A stretch of 64,000 nucleotides of DNA from Thalassospira profundimaris (GTDB lineage: Bacteria; Pseudomonadota; Alphaproteobacteria; Rhodospirillales; Thalassospiraceae). Made by a program: the position numbers and the translations under genes. A model generated the notes under the pieces. The model saw nothing but the letters and a program-made list of their open reading frames with translations. It did no database searches and had not been told where the DNA came from. Shown one piece after another: positions 18,706 through 27,584 of the stretch; the first letter of the stretch is position 1; each line of letters begins with the position of its first letter. The stretch lies in NCBI RefSeq assembly GCF_003326795.1, contig NZ_JPWI01000011.1:62001-126000 (forward strand), written 5' to 3'.

Positions 18706-19929
18706 ATGTCTGAAACCATTGATATCCTGTCATTCGTGATTTCCGTGACCGGGGTGGTGCAGGCGGGATTTCTGTTCATGGTTCTGCGCAACGAAGGTGC
18801 GAGTGCCTGGCACACCAATCGCTGGATGGGAATTTTCCTTTTGGCTCTGTCCCTGTCCTTTGCGCGCGGGGTGATTTTGCAGCTTGGCGGTACTGCGGCT
18901 GCACTGTTGCTCGAACCATTTCTGTTTAGTGCCTATTTCGCGCTCGCACCGGCGGTTTATCTTTATTTCCGCGAAATGTCGGGGGATGTGCCAGACCGTC
19001 CCTGGCGCCATTTCCTTCCAGTGACGGCTGCCTGCCTTGTGGTTGGTGTTCTGATCGCGATGGTATTTGTCCGCTATGGTGAAGAACTGATTGAGGGGGC
19101 TCCCCTCCAAATCACGTTTGAGACCGACTTCGGACTAAGTTTGCTGGCGAACGGATTGCTTGTCGGGCTGTTTGTTTTTGTCAGCATCTATCACATTGCG
19201 CTGAGCCGTACGGCCCATCGTTATGCCCGGACGCTTAAGAATAATGGCGATCCGGAAAGCCTGTCACGAAGGCGTTGGGCCAATGGTGTTGTGCTGTGCT
19301 TGCATGTCGCATTGATTGCTTTCGCCCTGTCGCAGCTTTTGCAAATGGCGTCACGCGATATGCATTGGTCCAATATCCTGATCAATCTGGGTTTTGTTCT
19401 GGTGTTGTTACGTCTGAATTTCCTGTTGGCCAGTCAGCCGTTCCGTAAAGGTCAGGCGCGAAGCGAAACCCTCCCCGGCAAAGCGCACGCAGGTCGACGC
19501 CAAGTGACCGATGATGACCAGACCGCGCTGATTTGTAAAAAGCTCAAGCAGGTAGAAACAGAAGGGCTGCTATTGTTTGATCCGCTACTGACAATGCCAA
19601 AACTCGCCGTCCGGATTGGCGTGACGCCGAACCAGTTGTCGTACACGCTCAATAACGTACTTGGGCAATCATTCTTTGAATATGTGAACTCCGTGCGTGT
19701 TCACAAAGCTGCCCGGCTTTTATGTTCCGAGCCTGATCGGACAATTCTTGATATTGCAACCGAGGTCGGCTTTAACTCCAAATCGACTTTCAATCTTGCC
19801 TTTAAGCGTGTAACGGGTATGACACCCAGTACCTATCGCGTGCATAATTCTTCCGACCGGAAAAACAGCTGCCCGGCGGATGGTGCAAATCTCCAGACGG
19901 TTGTAACAACCGGTACTTCCGCCCCATGA
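18706..19929 (+). CDS. Membrane-embedded AraC-family regulator, copy 1
   Basis: A 407-aa protein with an N-terminal membrane region of about seven hydrophobic segments (roughly 7-27, 40-60, 67-90, 103-123, 143-165, 195-217, 224-245) and a C-terminal AraC-type DNA-binding domain (about 290-385). The HTH carries TPNQLSYTLNNVLGQSFFEY and ILDIATEVGFNSKSTFNLAF, the second recognition helix region of AraC proteins. The layout suggests a one-component sensor that reads a membrane or periplasmic cue directly. It lies 22 bp upstream of a paralogue, probably in one transcript. Ligand and targets are unknown; oppA and mipA are candidates by position. Confidence 0.85.
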   Translation: MSETIDILSFVISVTGVVQAGFLFMVLRNEGASAWHTNRWMGIFLLALSLSFARGVILQLGGTAAALLLEPFLFSAYFALAPAVYLYFREMSGDVPDRPWRHFLPVTAACLVVGVLIAMVFVRYGEELIEGAPLQITFETDFGLSLLANGLLVGLFVFVSIYHIALSRTAHRYARTLKNNGDPESLSRRRWANGVVLCLHVALIAFALSQLLQMASRDMHWSNILINLGFVLVLLRLNFLLASQPFRKGQARSETLPGKAHAGRRQVTDDDQTALICKKLKQVETEGLLLFDPLLTMPKLAVRIGVTPNQLSYTLNNVLGQSFFEYVNSVRVHKAARLLCSEPDRTILDIATEVGFNSKSTFNLAFKRVTGMTPSTYRVHNSSDRKNSCPADGANLQTVVTTGTSAP

Positions 19930-19951
19930 TCTCGAAACTGGACCTGTCAGA

Positions 19952-21178
19952 ATGGTGACCGAAAACCCCAAACTTGTTTTGATGGTGATTGCCGTTGTCG
20001 GGTTGGCACAGGCCGGTTTTTTGATTTCGCTTTTGCGTCAAGAGGGCAAAAGAGCATTTCGCGCGAACCGCTGGCTGATGGTTTTTGCCCTCACTGCGTG
20101 CCTGAGCTTTATCGAAGACATCACCGATGTCCTGCTTGATGCAAAGCTGCTTCTTGCTATGGCTCCGGTCTTTATGGCGGCGACCTTTATCTTTGTGCCG
20201 TCAATCTATCTTTATTTTTGTGAAATCGCTGATCGTCCGGTCCGCAAGCCGATCTATCATTTTCTGATTGTTGTGCCGGTTCTGTTTGCGGCAACCATGG
20301 TTGTTTGGATTTTGTTCCGGGACTATATGCCGGAAATCTTTCATGACAACGATGTCGAAGTAGACATTGCGATCGAAGACGACCTTTGGCTGTCGATCCC
20401 GCTTTTGGCTGTGTTTGCCTCACTCTTCATTCAGCTTTTTTTCTATATGCCCAAGATCTGGAAAGTGGCGCTGGTATACTTGCGCCAAGCCAGCGAACAG
20501 CTTGGCGCGGATCAAGCGGCCTTGCGCCGCTGGACGCAAGAAATCCTGATCGGAATTACCGCAATTTTTGTCATCTTTGTTGTGACATCAATCATCGACA
20601 TATTCATTGCCGACGGTACCTGGCTGACAACAATCGTTCAGGGTAGCTTTGCGGCGGTATTCTTCCGCATGTGCCATTTGATGGCATCTTCGCCTGCATT
20701 GTTTGTCCAAGCTGAATGGCAGGAGGCTATCAGCTTTGAGGAAAATGGCCTGCATTCTGGAAGTTCGGAAAGCAGGGGACAGGCGTCGGAAGATGGCAAC
20801 AATGCGAAATCACTGTTGGAAGACGAGGATGTTTTACGTATTCGGGATCGATTGAGTAGGGTCGTGACCGAAACCGACATGTTGTTTGATCCATTGTTAT
20901 CAATGCCGAAACTGGCCAGCGCAATTGCAGTCACACCCAATCAGTTGTCCTATGTGCTTAATCAGCACCTAGGCAAAAGCTTCTTTGACTTTATCAATGA
21001 AGCGCGCACCAACGAGGCATCAAAGCTTCTGATTGATGAGCCGGATCGCACTATTCTCGATATCGCAACCAGTGTTGGCTTTAATTCCAAGTCGACTTTC
21101 AATCTTGCCTTCAAGAAAATTACTGGCAAGACACCAAGCGCCTATCGCGCCGAAAACTCAAATAAATCAGATGATTGA
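19952..21178 (+). CDS. Membrane-embedded AraC-family regulator, copy 2
   Basis: A 408-aa paralogue of the preceding gene with the same plan: about seven N-terminal hydrophobic segments, a charged linker (about 255-290) and a C-terminal AraC-type HTH (TPNQLSYVLNQHLGKSFFDF, then ILDIATSVGFNSKSTFNLAF). The HTH domains of the two copies are far more alike than the membrane parts, which suggests similar DNA targets with different input signals. The start is ATG 19952. A 26-bp perfect palindrome begins one base after its stop codon. Confidence 0.85.
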   Translation: MVTENPKLVLMVIAVVGLAQAGFLISLLRQEGKRAFRANRWLMVFALTACLSFIEDITDVLLDAKLLLAMAPVFMAATFIFVPSIYLYFCEIADRPVRKPIYHFLIVVPVLFAATMVVWILFRDYMPEIFHDNDVEVDIAIEDDLWLSIPLLAVFASLFIQLFFYMPKIWKVALVYLRQASEQLGADQAALRRWTQEILIGITAIFVIFVVTSIIDIFIADGTWLTTIVQGSFAAVFFRMCHLMASSPALFVQAEWQEAISFEENGLHSGSSESRGQASEDGNNAKSLLEDEDVLRIRDRLSRVVTETDMLFDPLLSMPKLASAIAVTPNQLSYVLNQHLGKSFFDFINEARTNEASKLLIDEPDRTILDIATSVGFNSKSTFNLAFKKITGKTPSAYRAENSNKSDD

Positions 21179-21204
21179 ATGGTACGAATGATCATTCGTA
21201 CCAT
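21179..21204. promoter_or_regulatory. 26-bp perfect palindrome upstream of mipA
   Basis: The arm ATGGTACGAATGA (21179-21191) is followed directly by its exact reverse complement (21192-21204), without a loop. It starts right after the second AraC-type stop codon and 101 bp before the mipA start. No T-run follows, so it is not a normal terminator; an operator is more likely. Confidence 0.6.
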
Positions 21205-21304
21205 GGTCGCCGCTCTGTCCGGTTCGATGTTATAGAGCCGGACGCCAGGTAATTCGTATTCAGGCAGGTTATGTGCACCTTTTCATTTCATGGTGTTTAA
21301 ATAG

Positions 21305-22159
21305 ATGTCTGAGAATTACGTTTTGCATCGTGCCGGGAACAGTATGCTGTTTGCGGGCGTGACGTTATGCCTGACCGCACTCCTGATTTTGTTTATGTCT
21401 CCTGCGCAGGCTCAGCAGGCTAAAAAAGAAACTCTCCGTGATCAGGTCAATCCGAAAACCGGCGATGCTCTTGATCCGTGGTTTGGTGGAAACTGGCAGG
21501 TCGGTGCATTTGGTGGCGTATCAAACAATCCGTATCGCGGGACCGATGATGTTGAATTGGGGCTGTTGCCGATTGTCGCATATGATTCTGAACGTATGCA
21601 TATCGGTGTGGACGGGATCGACATCAAATTCTTTAAAAACGACGTCTTTAGCGCATCGGTGATCGGGGCGCTGCGGATGGAACCGTTTGATAATGGCGAT
21701 GGCAATTATTTGCGCGGGATGGAAGAACGGGACATGGCGTTTGAGGCCGGTATTGGTTTTTCGGCCGATATCTGGCGCGGTTCGTTGATTACCAACTATC
21801 TCACAGATGTGAACGATGCCCATGATGGTCATCAGGTCGATATGTCTTATGTTGTGCCGGAACAATGGGGGGACGTAGGTTTCAGCTGGGGCGGAGGTGT
21901 CACCTGGCAAAGTGACAAACTTGTTGATTACATGGTTGGTGTCCGCCGCAAGGAAGTCCGCAGCGACCGGGCTTATTATGCGCCCGATGCTGCTTTCATC
22001 CCGCATATCGACTTTACGGTTACCTATCCGCTGACAGAACAAATCATGCTGATTGGAACGCATGGTTTCCAGTATCTGCCAGACCAGTACACCGATAGCC
22101 CGATCATTGATGAAGACTATGTTTTCAGTGCCGGTATCGGTCTTGTCTACAGCTTCTAG
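21305..22159 (+). CDS. MipA/OmpV family outer-membrane protein
   Basis: A 284-aa outer-membrane beta-barrel protein. Residues 1-37 form a signal peptide ending in SPAQAQQ. The mature part starts WFGGNWQVGAFGGVSNNPYRGTDDVELG in the family pattern (first block WFGGNWQVGAFGG) and ends in Phe (GIGLVYSF), the usual C-terminal signal for barrel insertion. MipA (MltA-interacting) and OmpV relatives are linked to envelope assembly or osmoregulated porin-like roles; the exact function is unclear. Two AraC-type membrane regulators lie immediately upstream on the same strand and probably govern it. Confidence 0.88.
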   Translation: MSENYVLHRAGNSMLFAGVTLCLTALLILFMSPAQAQQAKKETLRDQVNPKTGDALDPWFGGNWQVGAFGGVSNNPYRGTDDVELGLLPIVAYDSERMHIGVDGIDIKFFKNDVFSASVIGALRMEPFDNGDGNYLRGMEERDMAFEAGIGFSADIWRGSLITNYLTDVNDAHDGHQVDMSYVVPEQWGDVGFSWGGGVTWQSDKLVDYMVGVRRKEVRSDRAYYAPDAAFIPHIDFTVTYPLTEQIMLIGTHGFQYLPDQYTDSPIIDEDYVFSAGIGLVYSF

Positions 22160-22186
22160 GGACTAACAAGGTCTCTTTCATCTAAC

Positions 22187-22225
22187 CCCACACTTTCCGA
22201 TGTGCCGTAGTTGCATCGGCGTGGG
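22187..22225 (+). terminator. Candidate terminator hairpin after mipA
   Basis: CCCAC and CCGATG pair with CATCGG and GTGGG across an 11-nt loop, with small internal bulges. The T-content afterwards is low, so it is a weak call. Confidence 0.35.
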
Positions 22226-22236
22226 CTTGTCTCATC

Positions 22237-22665
22237 CTATTCGTCGACGGGCCCACGTATCTTTTTGGTTTCCTGGCGGGTTGCCTGTTCAAGCAGATCC
22301 CACTTGTTACCGTACAGGTCTTCAAACACTGCGACCGTGCCATATGGTTCATATCGTGGTTGTTCCAGAAACATCACGCCAGCGGCTGTCATGCGGGCAT
22401 GATCGCGCGCAAAATCATCGGTGTTCAGGAAAAAGCCAACCCGCCCTCCGGTTTGATTACCAACGGCCTTGGTTTGATCCTCATTGCTTGCCTGAGCAAG
22501 CAAAATGCGGGTTTCAATCGCCCCTTTTGGGGCAATAACGACCCAGCGTTTGCCGCCGCCCATGTCGCTGTCTTCAATCAGATCAAATCCGACCTTGTCC
22601 GTGTAAAAAGCGATGGCTTCGTCATAGTCGCGCACGACCAGCGTGAACAAACCGATATGGGGCAT
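22237..22665 (-). CDS. VOC (glyoxalase/bleomycin resistance) family protein
   Basis: A 142-aa single-domain member of the vicinal oxygen chelate superfamily, with the two beta-alpha-beta-beta-beta modules: PHIGLFTLVVRDYDEAIAFYTDKVGFDL at the N-terminus (first block HIGLFTLVVRDYDEA) and VAVFEDLYGNKWDLLE at the C-terminus. The latter carries the conserved DxxGN-W-L block. ATG 22665 is chosen over an upstream TTG five codons earlier. Substrate is unknown; such proteins act as dioxygenases, lyases or binding proteins. It converges on mipA. Confidence 0.85.
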   Translation of the reverse strand: MPHIGLFTLVVRDYDEAIAFYTDKVGFDLIEDSDMGGGKRWVVIAPKGAIETRILLAQASNEDQTKAVGNQTGGRVGFFLNTDDFARDHARMTAAGVMFLEQPRYEPYGTVAVFEDLYGNKWDLLEQATRQETKKIRGPVDE

Positions 22666-22701
22666 GGTGTTTTCCGGCAAATGATGAAATGGAGGGGCGG
22701 G

Positions 22702-23562
22702 TTATATCAATCCAAGCGTCTTGAACGAATTATATCCTGCATGACTGATGATGATGTGATCATGCACCGTGATTTCCATCGCCTTTGCGGCATCTACAAT
22801 CTTGCGGGTCATGTCGATATCGCCCTTGGATGGCGTGGCATCGCCACTTGGATGGTTATGCACCAGAATCAGGGCAGAGGCATGAAGTTCAAGGGCGCGC
22901 TTGATGACTTCGCGCGGATAAACCGGCGTATGGTCGACGGTGCCGCGTTGATGGCATTCATCGGCGATCAACCGGTTCTTGCGATCAAGAAACAGCAAAT
23001 GCAGTTCTTCGGTCTTAAGGTGCCCGATCCGAACCCGGCAGTAATCAATCAGCTGTTCCCAGCTGGCAATTACCGGTAATTCCATTGCCCGTTCGCGCGA
23101 TAAATGCCGTGCGCTGGCCTCGGCGATCTTGATCGCAGCTATCCCTGCGTCACCAAGCCCTTTGGCGCTTTGCAGGTCTTCGGGGCGGGCGGCCAGAACG
23201 TTGGCAAAGCTTCCGAATTGCGCAATCAGCGATTTCGCCAGCGGTTTGACGTCACCGCGTGGCATTGCCATGCACAGCATCAGTTCCAGAAGTTCGTAAT
23301 CGGCCAATGCATCCGATCCACCCTTGATAAAGCGTTCGCGCAGGCGTTGACGATGGCCGTGATAGTGGGGTTTTGCCGTCTTGGACGATGTTGATGGGGC
23401 ATCGCCACCCTTTGGCGCGCTTCGGGTGTCTGCGATGGGCGATGTGCCCGATGCCAGATGGTCGCGGGTCTGATCAAAAAAGACCCGCGTGCCGTCATCA
23501 ATTTCAGATGGAGTGGGGTTGTTCGGGGCGGAAGCAGGTTTGCGATCTTCGGTTTCGCTCAA
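22702..23562 (-). CDS. radC: RadC family protein (UPF0758)
   Basis: A 286-aa protein of the RadC family. After a poorly conserved N-terminal tail (1-60) come a helix-hairpin-helix region (HGHRQRLRERFIKGG ... DYELLELML) and a JAB/MPN metalloprotease-like domain whose JAMM motif is LVHNHPSGDATPSKGD. The old name (DNA repair protein) rests on weak genetics; the true role is unresolved. The start is TTG 23562 with a GGGGGAAG site. It follows map on the same strand with a 26-bp gap. Confidence 0.92.
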   Translation of the reverse strand: MSETEDRKPASAPNNPTPSEIDDGTRVFFDQTRDHLASGTSPIADTRSAPKGGDAPSTSSKTAKPHYHGHRQRLRERFIKGGSDALADYELLELMLCMAMPRGDVKPLAKSLIAQFGSFANVLAARPEDLQSAKGLGDAGIAAIKIAEASARHLSRERAMELPVIASWEQLIDYCRVRIGHLKTEELHLLFLDRKNRLIADECHQRGTVDHTPVYPREVIKRALELHASALILVHNHPSGDATPSKGDIDMTRKIVDAAKAMEITVHDHIIISHAGYNSFKTLGLI

Positions 23563-23588
23563 TTCTGCTTCCCCCGTTTGGCCCTTGT

Positions 23589-24395
23589 TTATTCTGCCGC
23601 GGCGGGCAGGTTATAGGGCGGCTTGTCCAGACCGGCGGGCGAGCGGGTAAAGATTTCAAACCCGTCATCCGTCACGCCGAGCGAATGTTCAAACTGTGCA
23701 GACAGTTTGCGGTCTCGCGTTACGGCTGTCCAGCCATCTGGCAAAATTTTACACGCATAGGTTCCCTGATTGATCATCGGTTCAATCGTAAAAATCATGC
23801 CCGGTTCAAGAACCAGACCTTCGCCCGGCTTGCCGTAATGCAGGATATTCGGGGCATCATGGAACACCTGACCAAGACCGTGACCACAGAAATCACGCAC
23901 GACCGAAAAACGCTCGCTCTCGGCATAGGACTGGATGGCATGACCAATATCGCCAAGGGTCGCGCCCGGCTTGACCGCATTGATCCCGCGCCAAAGCGAC
24001 TCATAGGTCACATCGACAAGACGCTGCGCCATGACTTTGGGCGTGCCTGCGATATACATGCGTGATGTATCGCCGTACCAGCCATCAAGAATGACCGTGA
24101 CATCGATATTCATGATGTCGCCATTGGCCAGTTTCTTGTCACCGGGAATACCGTGACAGACCACATGGTTGATCGACGTACAGATGGATTTCGGAAATCC
24201 GCGATAGCCAAGGCAGGCTGAAATCGCATTGTGATCACGAATATATTCATCACACAGGCGATCAAGTTCACCCGTGGTCACACCCGGCACCACATGTGGG
24301 GTAATCATATCAAGCACTTCCGCTGCCAGCCGTCCGGCGGCGCGCATGCCTTCAAATGCTTCGGGGCCGTGAAGTTTGACTGTTCCGTTCGCCAC
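23589..24395 (-). CDS. map: Methionine aminopeptidase, type I
   Basis: Map (268 aa) removes the initiator Met from nascent proteins and is normally essential. The five metal ligands are visible: Asp in MNIDVTVILDG, Asp in GWYGDTSRM, His in GHGLGQVFH, Glu in FTIEPMINQG and the late Glu in QFEHSLGVT. The start is GTG 24395, fixed by a strong AAGGAGA site nine bases upstream. Length and motifs match the type I bacterial enzyme. It is followed by radC, a common pair in alphaproteobacteria. Confidence 0.97.
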   Translation of the reverse strand: MANGTVKLHGPEAFEGMRAAGRLAAEVLDMITPHVVPGVTTGELDRLCDEYIRDHNAISACLGYRGFPKSICTSINHVVCHGIPGDKKLANGDIMNIDVTVILDGWYGDTSRMYIAGTPKVMAQRLVDVTYESLWRGINAVKPGATLGDIGHAIQSYAESERFSVVRDFCGHGLGQVFHDAPNILHYGKPGEGLVLEPGMIFTIEPMINQGTYACKILPDGWTAVTRDRKLSAQFEHSLGVTDDGFEIFTRSPAGLDKPPYNLPAAAE

Positions 24396-24510
24396 CCGAA
24401 ATCTCCTTAATCTCAGCGAGGTATATCTGTGTTTTATAGCCCAATGACATAAAGCCAGACGCCGGGATTGGCAAGGATTGGCTGATATGCGGGGATTTGG
24501 GACCTGAATT

Positions 24511-25224
24511 CTAAAGACCGGTGATCGGCAAGGCCGACCGCACGGTCACCGCACTGGTATCAATCGAACAGTCATAGGCAATTGCCTCGACCCCGTGGGC
24601 ACGTGCGGCCCTGAACCGTTCGCCATAATGCGGGTCGATATCGGTCGAAAGCGTAAAGCGGTCACAATCGGTCCGCTGGATCAGGTAAAACATCACCGCC
24701 CGATGCCCCTCGGCAACCATATCTGCCATTTCATCAAGATGTTTGGCCCCGCGTGCGGTGACGGCATCAGGGAATTCGGCAAGGCCGGGTACATCTTCAT
24801 CGCGTTTCAGATGCACGTTTTTGACCTCGACATAGCAAAGTCCGCGCTCGGGATCAGAGAGCAGAATATCGATCCGCGAATTCTTGCCATATTTGACTTC
24901 GCGTTTCAGGTTTTCATAACCCGACAGTTCCGGCACCTTGCCCGCAAGGATCGCTTCCTCGACGATGGCATTGGGATGGGCGGTATTGATCCCGATCCAT
25001 GCATCACCAATCTGGCACAGCTCCCAACTGTATTTGAGTTTGCGTTTGGGGTTGTCCGATTTTGACAGCCAGACATCAATGCCCGGTTCCTTAAGGCCGA
25101 TCATCCCGCCCGGATTGGCGCAATGGGCTGTGATCATCTCGCCATTATCAAGTTCGATATCCGCCAGAAAACGCTTGTAACGCTTGATCAGTCTGCCATG
25201 GATCAGGGGCTGGGGAAGTTGCAT
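24511..25224 (-). CDS. sfsA: SfsA family protein (sugar fermentation stimulation A)
   Basis: A 237-aa SfsA homologue. It has the N-terminal OB-like part (LIHGRLIKRYKRFLADIELDNGE), the conserved AHCANPGGM and the nuclease-like core DILLSDPERGLCYVEVKNVHL. The latter has the PD-(D/E)xK arrangement: Asp in IDILL and the pair in VEVKN. SfsA was named for effects on maltose metabolism in E. coli and is reported to bind DNA; its cellular role is not settled. It neighbours map (map-sfsA adjacency is frequent in alphaproteobacteria). Confidence 0.92.
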   Translation of the reverse strand: MQLPQPLIHGRLIKRYKRFLADIELDNGEMITAHCANPGGMIGLKEPGIDVWLSKSDNPKRKLKYSWELCQIGDAWIGINTAHPNAIVEEAILAGKVPELSGYENLKREVKYGKNSRIDILLSDPERGLCYVEVKNVHLKRDEDVPGLAEFPDAVTARGAKHLDEMADMVAEGHRAVMFYLIQRTDCDRFTLSTDIDPHYGERFRAARAHGVEAIAYDCSIDTSAVTVRSALPITGL

Positions 25225-25351
25225 GTCGAGCCTTTCGGAATTCTGTCCTGACAGAAACTGTCATGTGATGATCGCGATCAGGGTGCCAATTTTGCGACAA
25301 ACCGGTCATATATCAACCCCTTGCACCCAATCGGTTTTTATCGGAGCCATC

Positions 25352-25570
25352 ATGCGTCAAAGCCTGCGCGACAAAATCATTGCCGTTTGTGATCGAAAAA
25401 TCACGCAAAAGGGACCGGATGTCGGCCTGTCATTCTATGCGTTCTTTGCCAATCGTAATGATGATCCGGGGCTTTTGATGGAGGCCGCAACCTGGTGGAT
25501 CGCAACCCACCAGCTTGATCATTTCGAAAAGGCGACCAAAATCCGCGAGATGGTACTGGCGGGCAAATAG
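25352..25570 (+). CDS. Small conserved protein (DUF6500-like)
   Basis: A 72-aa soluble protein beginning MRQSLRDKIIAVCDRKITQK, with a CGGAGCC element just upstream of ATG 25352. It resembles small proteins I recall as DUF6500 family; the core NVGLSFYAFFANRN-like segment (here GLSFYAFFANRNDDPGLLM) supports this. No catalytic motif, signal peptide or membrane segment is visible. The frame is open for 56 codons upstream, but that part overlaps sfsA and has no similarity. It lies between sfsA and a methyltransferase gene. Function unknown. Confidence 0.65.
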   Translation: MRQSLRDKIIAVCDRKITQKGPDVGLSFYAFFANRNDDPGLLMEAATWWIATHQLDHFEKATKIREMVLAGK

Positions 25571-25585
25571 CCCGCCAAACAGGCC

Positions 25586-26485
25586 CTATTGTTTTTTGGC
25601 GTCATCGCCAAGGAAATCAACCAGACTGACCTGACCCGATCCACGGCGGAGCGGTTTGGGCTGGCTTTCGTCAGGGGCCCAGGCGGTCAGATAGATCACC
25701 TGAAACTTGGCATGGATGCGGCCATCAGCGCGCGCATGGCGTTCGTGATAGATCGCCGCTGCGCGGGCAAGGGTGCTGCGTTTGGTGAATTTCTTTGATC
25801 GCTTGGCAATCAGGTTGCTTTCACCCATCCCCGACAGATCGCGCATCAGTTTAAGCGCATCGGGATAATCAATGGTGATGTCATCGGCATCGACGACGGG
25901 CAGGGCAAAACCACTGCGCTGAAGCAACGCACCGGCATCTTTCACATCGACAAACGGTGAAACACGCGGTGATACGCCACCTTCTTCCTCGGCCTCGGCG
26001 GTCATCAAGGCTTCGCGCAGATCACGCAAAGTATCGCCGCCCAGCATGCAGGCCAAAAGCAGCCCGTCGGGTTTAAGCGCGCGGCGGGCCTGCAGTAGCA
26101 TACCCGGAAGGTCGTTGACCCAGTGAAGCGACAAGTTGGACAGGATCAGATCAAGCGAACCCTCGGCAAAGGGCAAGAATTCCTCGTCTGCGACAAGGGT
26201 GGCTTTGCCGTTGCTGGCGTGCGCACTTTGGGCGTAACGAGCCGAGATATCGGACTGGTAAAAGGTTTCGATGCCGCCGCGCTTGCCAATGATCCGGCCA
26301 AGTTCGCCACTGTGACATCCAAGGTCAACAGCCAGCGGGAATTTGCGGGTGGTATCGTCAAGCCGGTCGGCAAGCCGTTCGGCGGTTTCGGCAAACAGGA
26401 AGTTGTAATCCTGTGCCTTTGTTGCTGCGCGATCACGGCGCAGTTTCAGAATCTGTCGATCAAAGACAGTGATCGGATCGGCCAT
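25586..26485 (-). CDS. Class I SAM-dependent methyltransferase (BioC/NDUFAF5-like)
   Basis: A 299-aa methyltransferase. The SAM-binding motif I is AVDLGCHSGELGR, followed by the acidic loop YQSDIS and motif IV in DLILSNLSLHWVNDLPG. The last segment is the pattern shared by BioC and NDUFAF5; the mitochondrial NDUFAF5 is an arginine hydroxylase for complex I, so a respiratory assembly role is possible. In many alphaproteobacteria this gene lies near comF, as here. The exact substrate cannot be told from sequence. Confidence 0.85.
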   Translation of the reverse strand: MADPITVFDRQILKLRRDRAATKAQDYNFLFAETAERLADRLDDTTRKFPLAVDLGCHSGELGRIIGKRGGIETFYQSDISARYAQSAHASNGKATLVADEEFLPFAEGSLDLILSNLSLHWVNDLPGMLLQARRALKPDGLLLACMLGGDTLRDLREALMTAEAEEEGGVSPRVSPFVDVKDAGALLQRSGFALPVVDADDITIDYPDALKLMRDLSGMGESNLIAKRSKKFTKRSTLARAAAIYHERHARADGRIHAKFQVIYLTAWAPDESQPKPLRRGSGQVSLVDFLGDDAKKQ

Positions 26486-26573
26486 CGGGCGGGATGCTCC
26501 GGCAAAAGTCGTTATAGATGTTACGACCTAGATAGAGCGTCTTGCACTGCGGTGCAATCAACCATCAAGCCAA

Positions 26574-27539
26574 TCAGCCATTCGCAGGCCTCATGCGCAA
26601 CGGAAATACTGCCGGGCGGTATATCCATTCGGTTGGCCTGAAGGATACAAGACGTTCGGCGCGATCAAAGTTTGCAACCATCGCTCCGCCCATGATGATT
26701 TCAGCCGTGCCGGTGATTTGCAGCATGTCGCCATTGCTGAAATCAACAAATACCAGCCCCGCACGCGGATTGATCAAAAGATTGCCCAGCGTGTTGAAAA
26801 ACCGGTTTCCCGCATAGTCGGGAATGATCAGGGGCCCGTCATCCTCGATATGGACAAAGCCCGCTTCTCCGCCGCGATGGGAGACATCGATATCACGTTT
26901 CTGATCTTCGTGTTCGATAAAGGATGCGATGAAAAATGTGTCACTGCGCGCAATCAGTGCACGGGCGGCATCGGACAGGGCATCTGTTCCGCGTTCAATA
27001 GTGGAACCTTTGGCAACAGCGGTCTCTGCAGGTTCGAGATCGCGCGGCGTGATATATTTCGGGCAATTGCCAAAGCTGTGCCCGACGGCAATCTCAAACG
27101 ATGTCTCATTTGTGCGACTGATTGTCCCATTCAGACGATTGCGTCGGCGTGTATGAAGCTCGATCCCCAGCAATCCGATGGCATCGCCGTCTTCCATCCC
27201 GGCATCGGCCGGGTCATCCTCATCGCGGGGCAGTGATACCGCCAGATGATAGATGTCGGTCGCAAATAAAAATCCCGGCCTGTTGGCGCGAAGCGTTGCC
27301 CAGGGTTTGCCATTCCTATCGACACTGCCCAGCACGACAAAGGGCAGTTGCGGGTAAAACAGCCGGTGTTGTTCGATCAAATGATCGCGCAACACCTTGC
27401 GCCCGACTTCATCCATGCGCGCATCGACACCCAGAACTTGCTGAAGACGGATTTCTCCAGCATGCCACGGTGAGGGGGCATCCGTTGGCATTGGCGGTTG
27501 GGGAGAATGGCCGTTCCGTGTGTCGATGCGATCAGGCAT
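26574..27539 (-). CDS. PPOX-class FMN-dependent flavin-nucleotide-binding protein
   Basis: A 321-aa member of the pyridoxamine 5'-phosphate oxidase split-barrel superfamily. An N-terminal domain (about 25-170: RLFYPQLPFVVLGSVDRNGKPW) precedes the FMN-binding split barrel (about 195-310: DTFFIASFIE ... VDVSHRGGEAGFV-like segment, GNRFFNTLGNLLINPRAGLVFVDF). Such proteins often act as flavin reductases or general stress proteins. No partner gene is evident; it lies next to the GST gene on the same strand, separated by about 45 bp. Confidence 0.85.
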   Translation of the reverse strand: MPDRIDTRNGHSPQPPMPTDAPSPWHAGEIRLQQVLGVDARMDEVGRKVLRDHLIEQHRLFYPQLPFVVLGSVDRNGKPWATLRANRPGFLFATDIYHLAVSLPRDEDDPADAGMEDGDAIGLLGIELHTRRRNRLNGTISRTNETSFEIAVGHSFGNCPKYITPRDLEPAETAVAKGSTIERGTDALSDAARALIARSDTFFIASFIEHEDQKRDIDVSHRGGEAGFVHIEDDGPLIIPDYAGNRFFNTLGNLLINPRAGLVFVDFSNGDMLQITGTAEIIMGGAMVANFDRAERLVSFRPTEWIYRPAVFPLRMRPANG

Positions 27540-27584
27540 GGGGCGTCTTTCAGGCTGATGGTGCGAGGAAGGTCGGAAAGTTAC

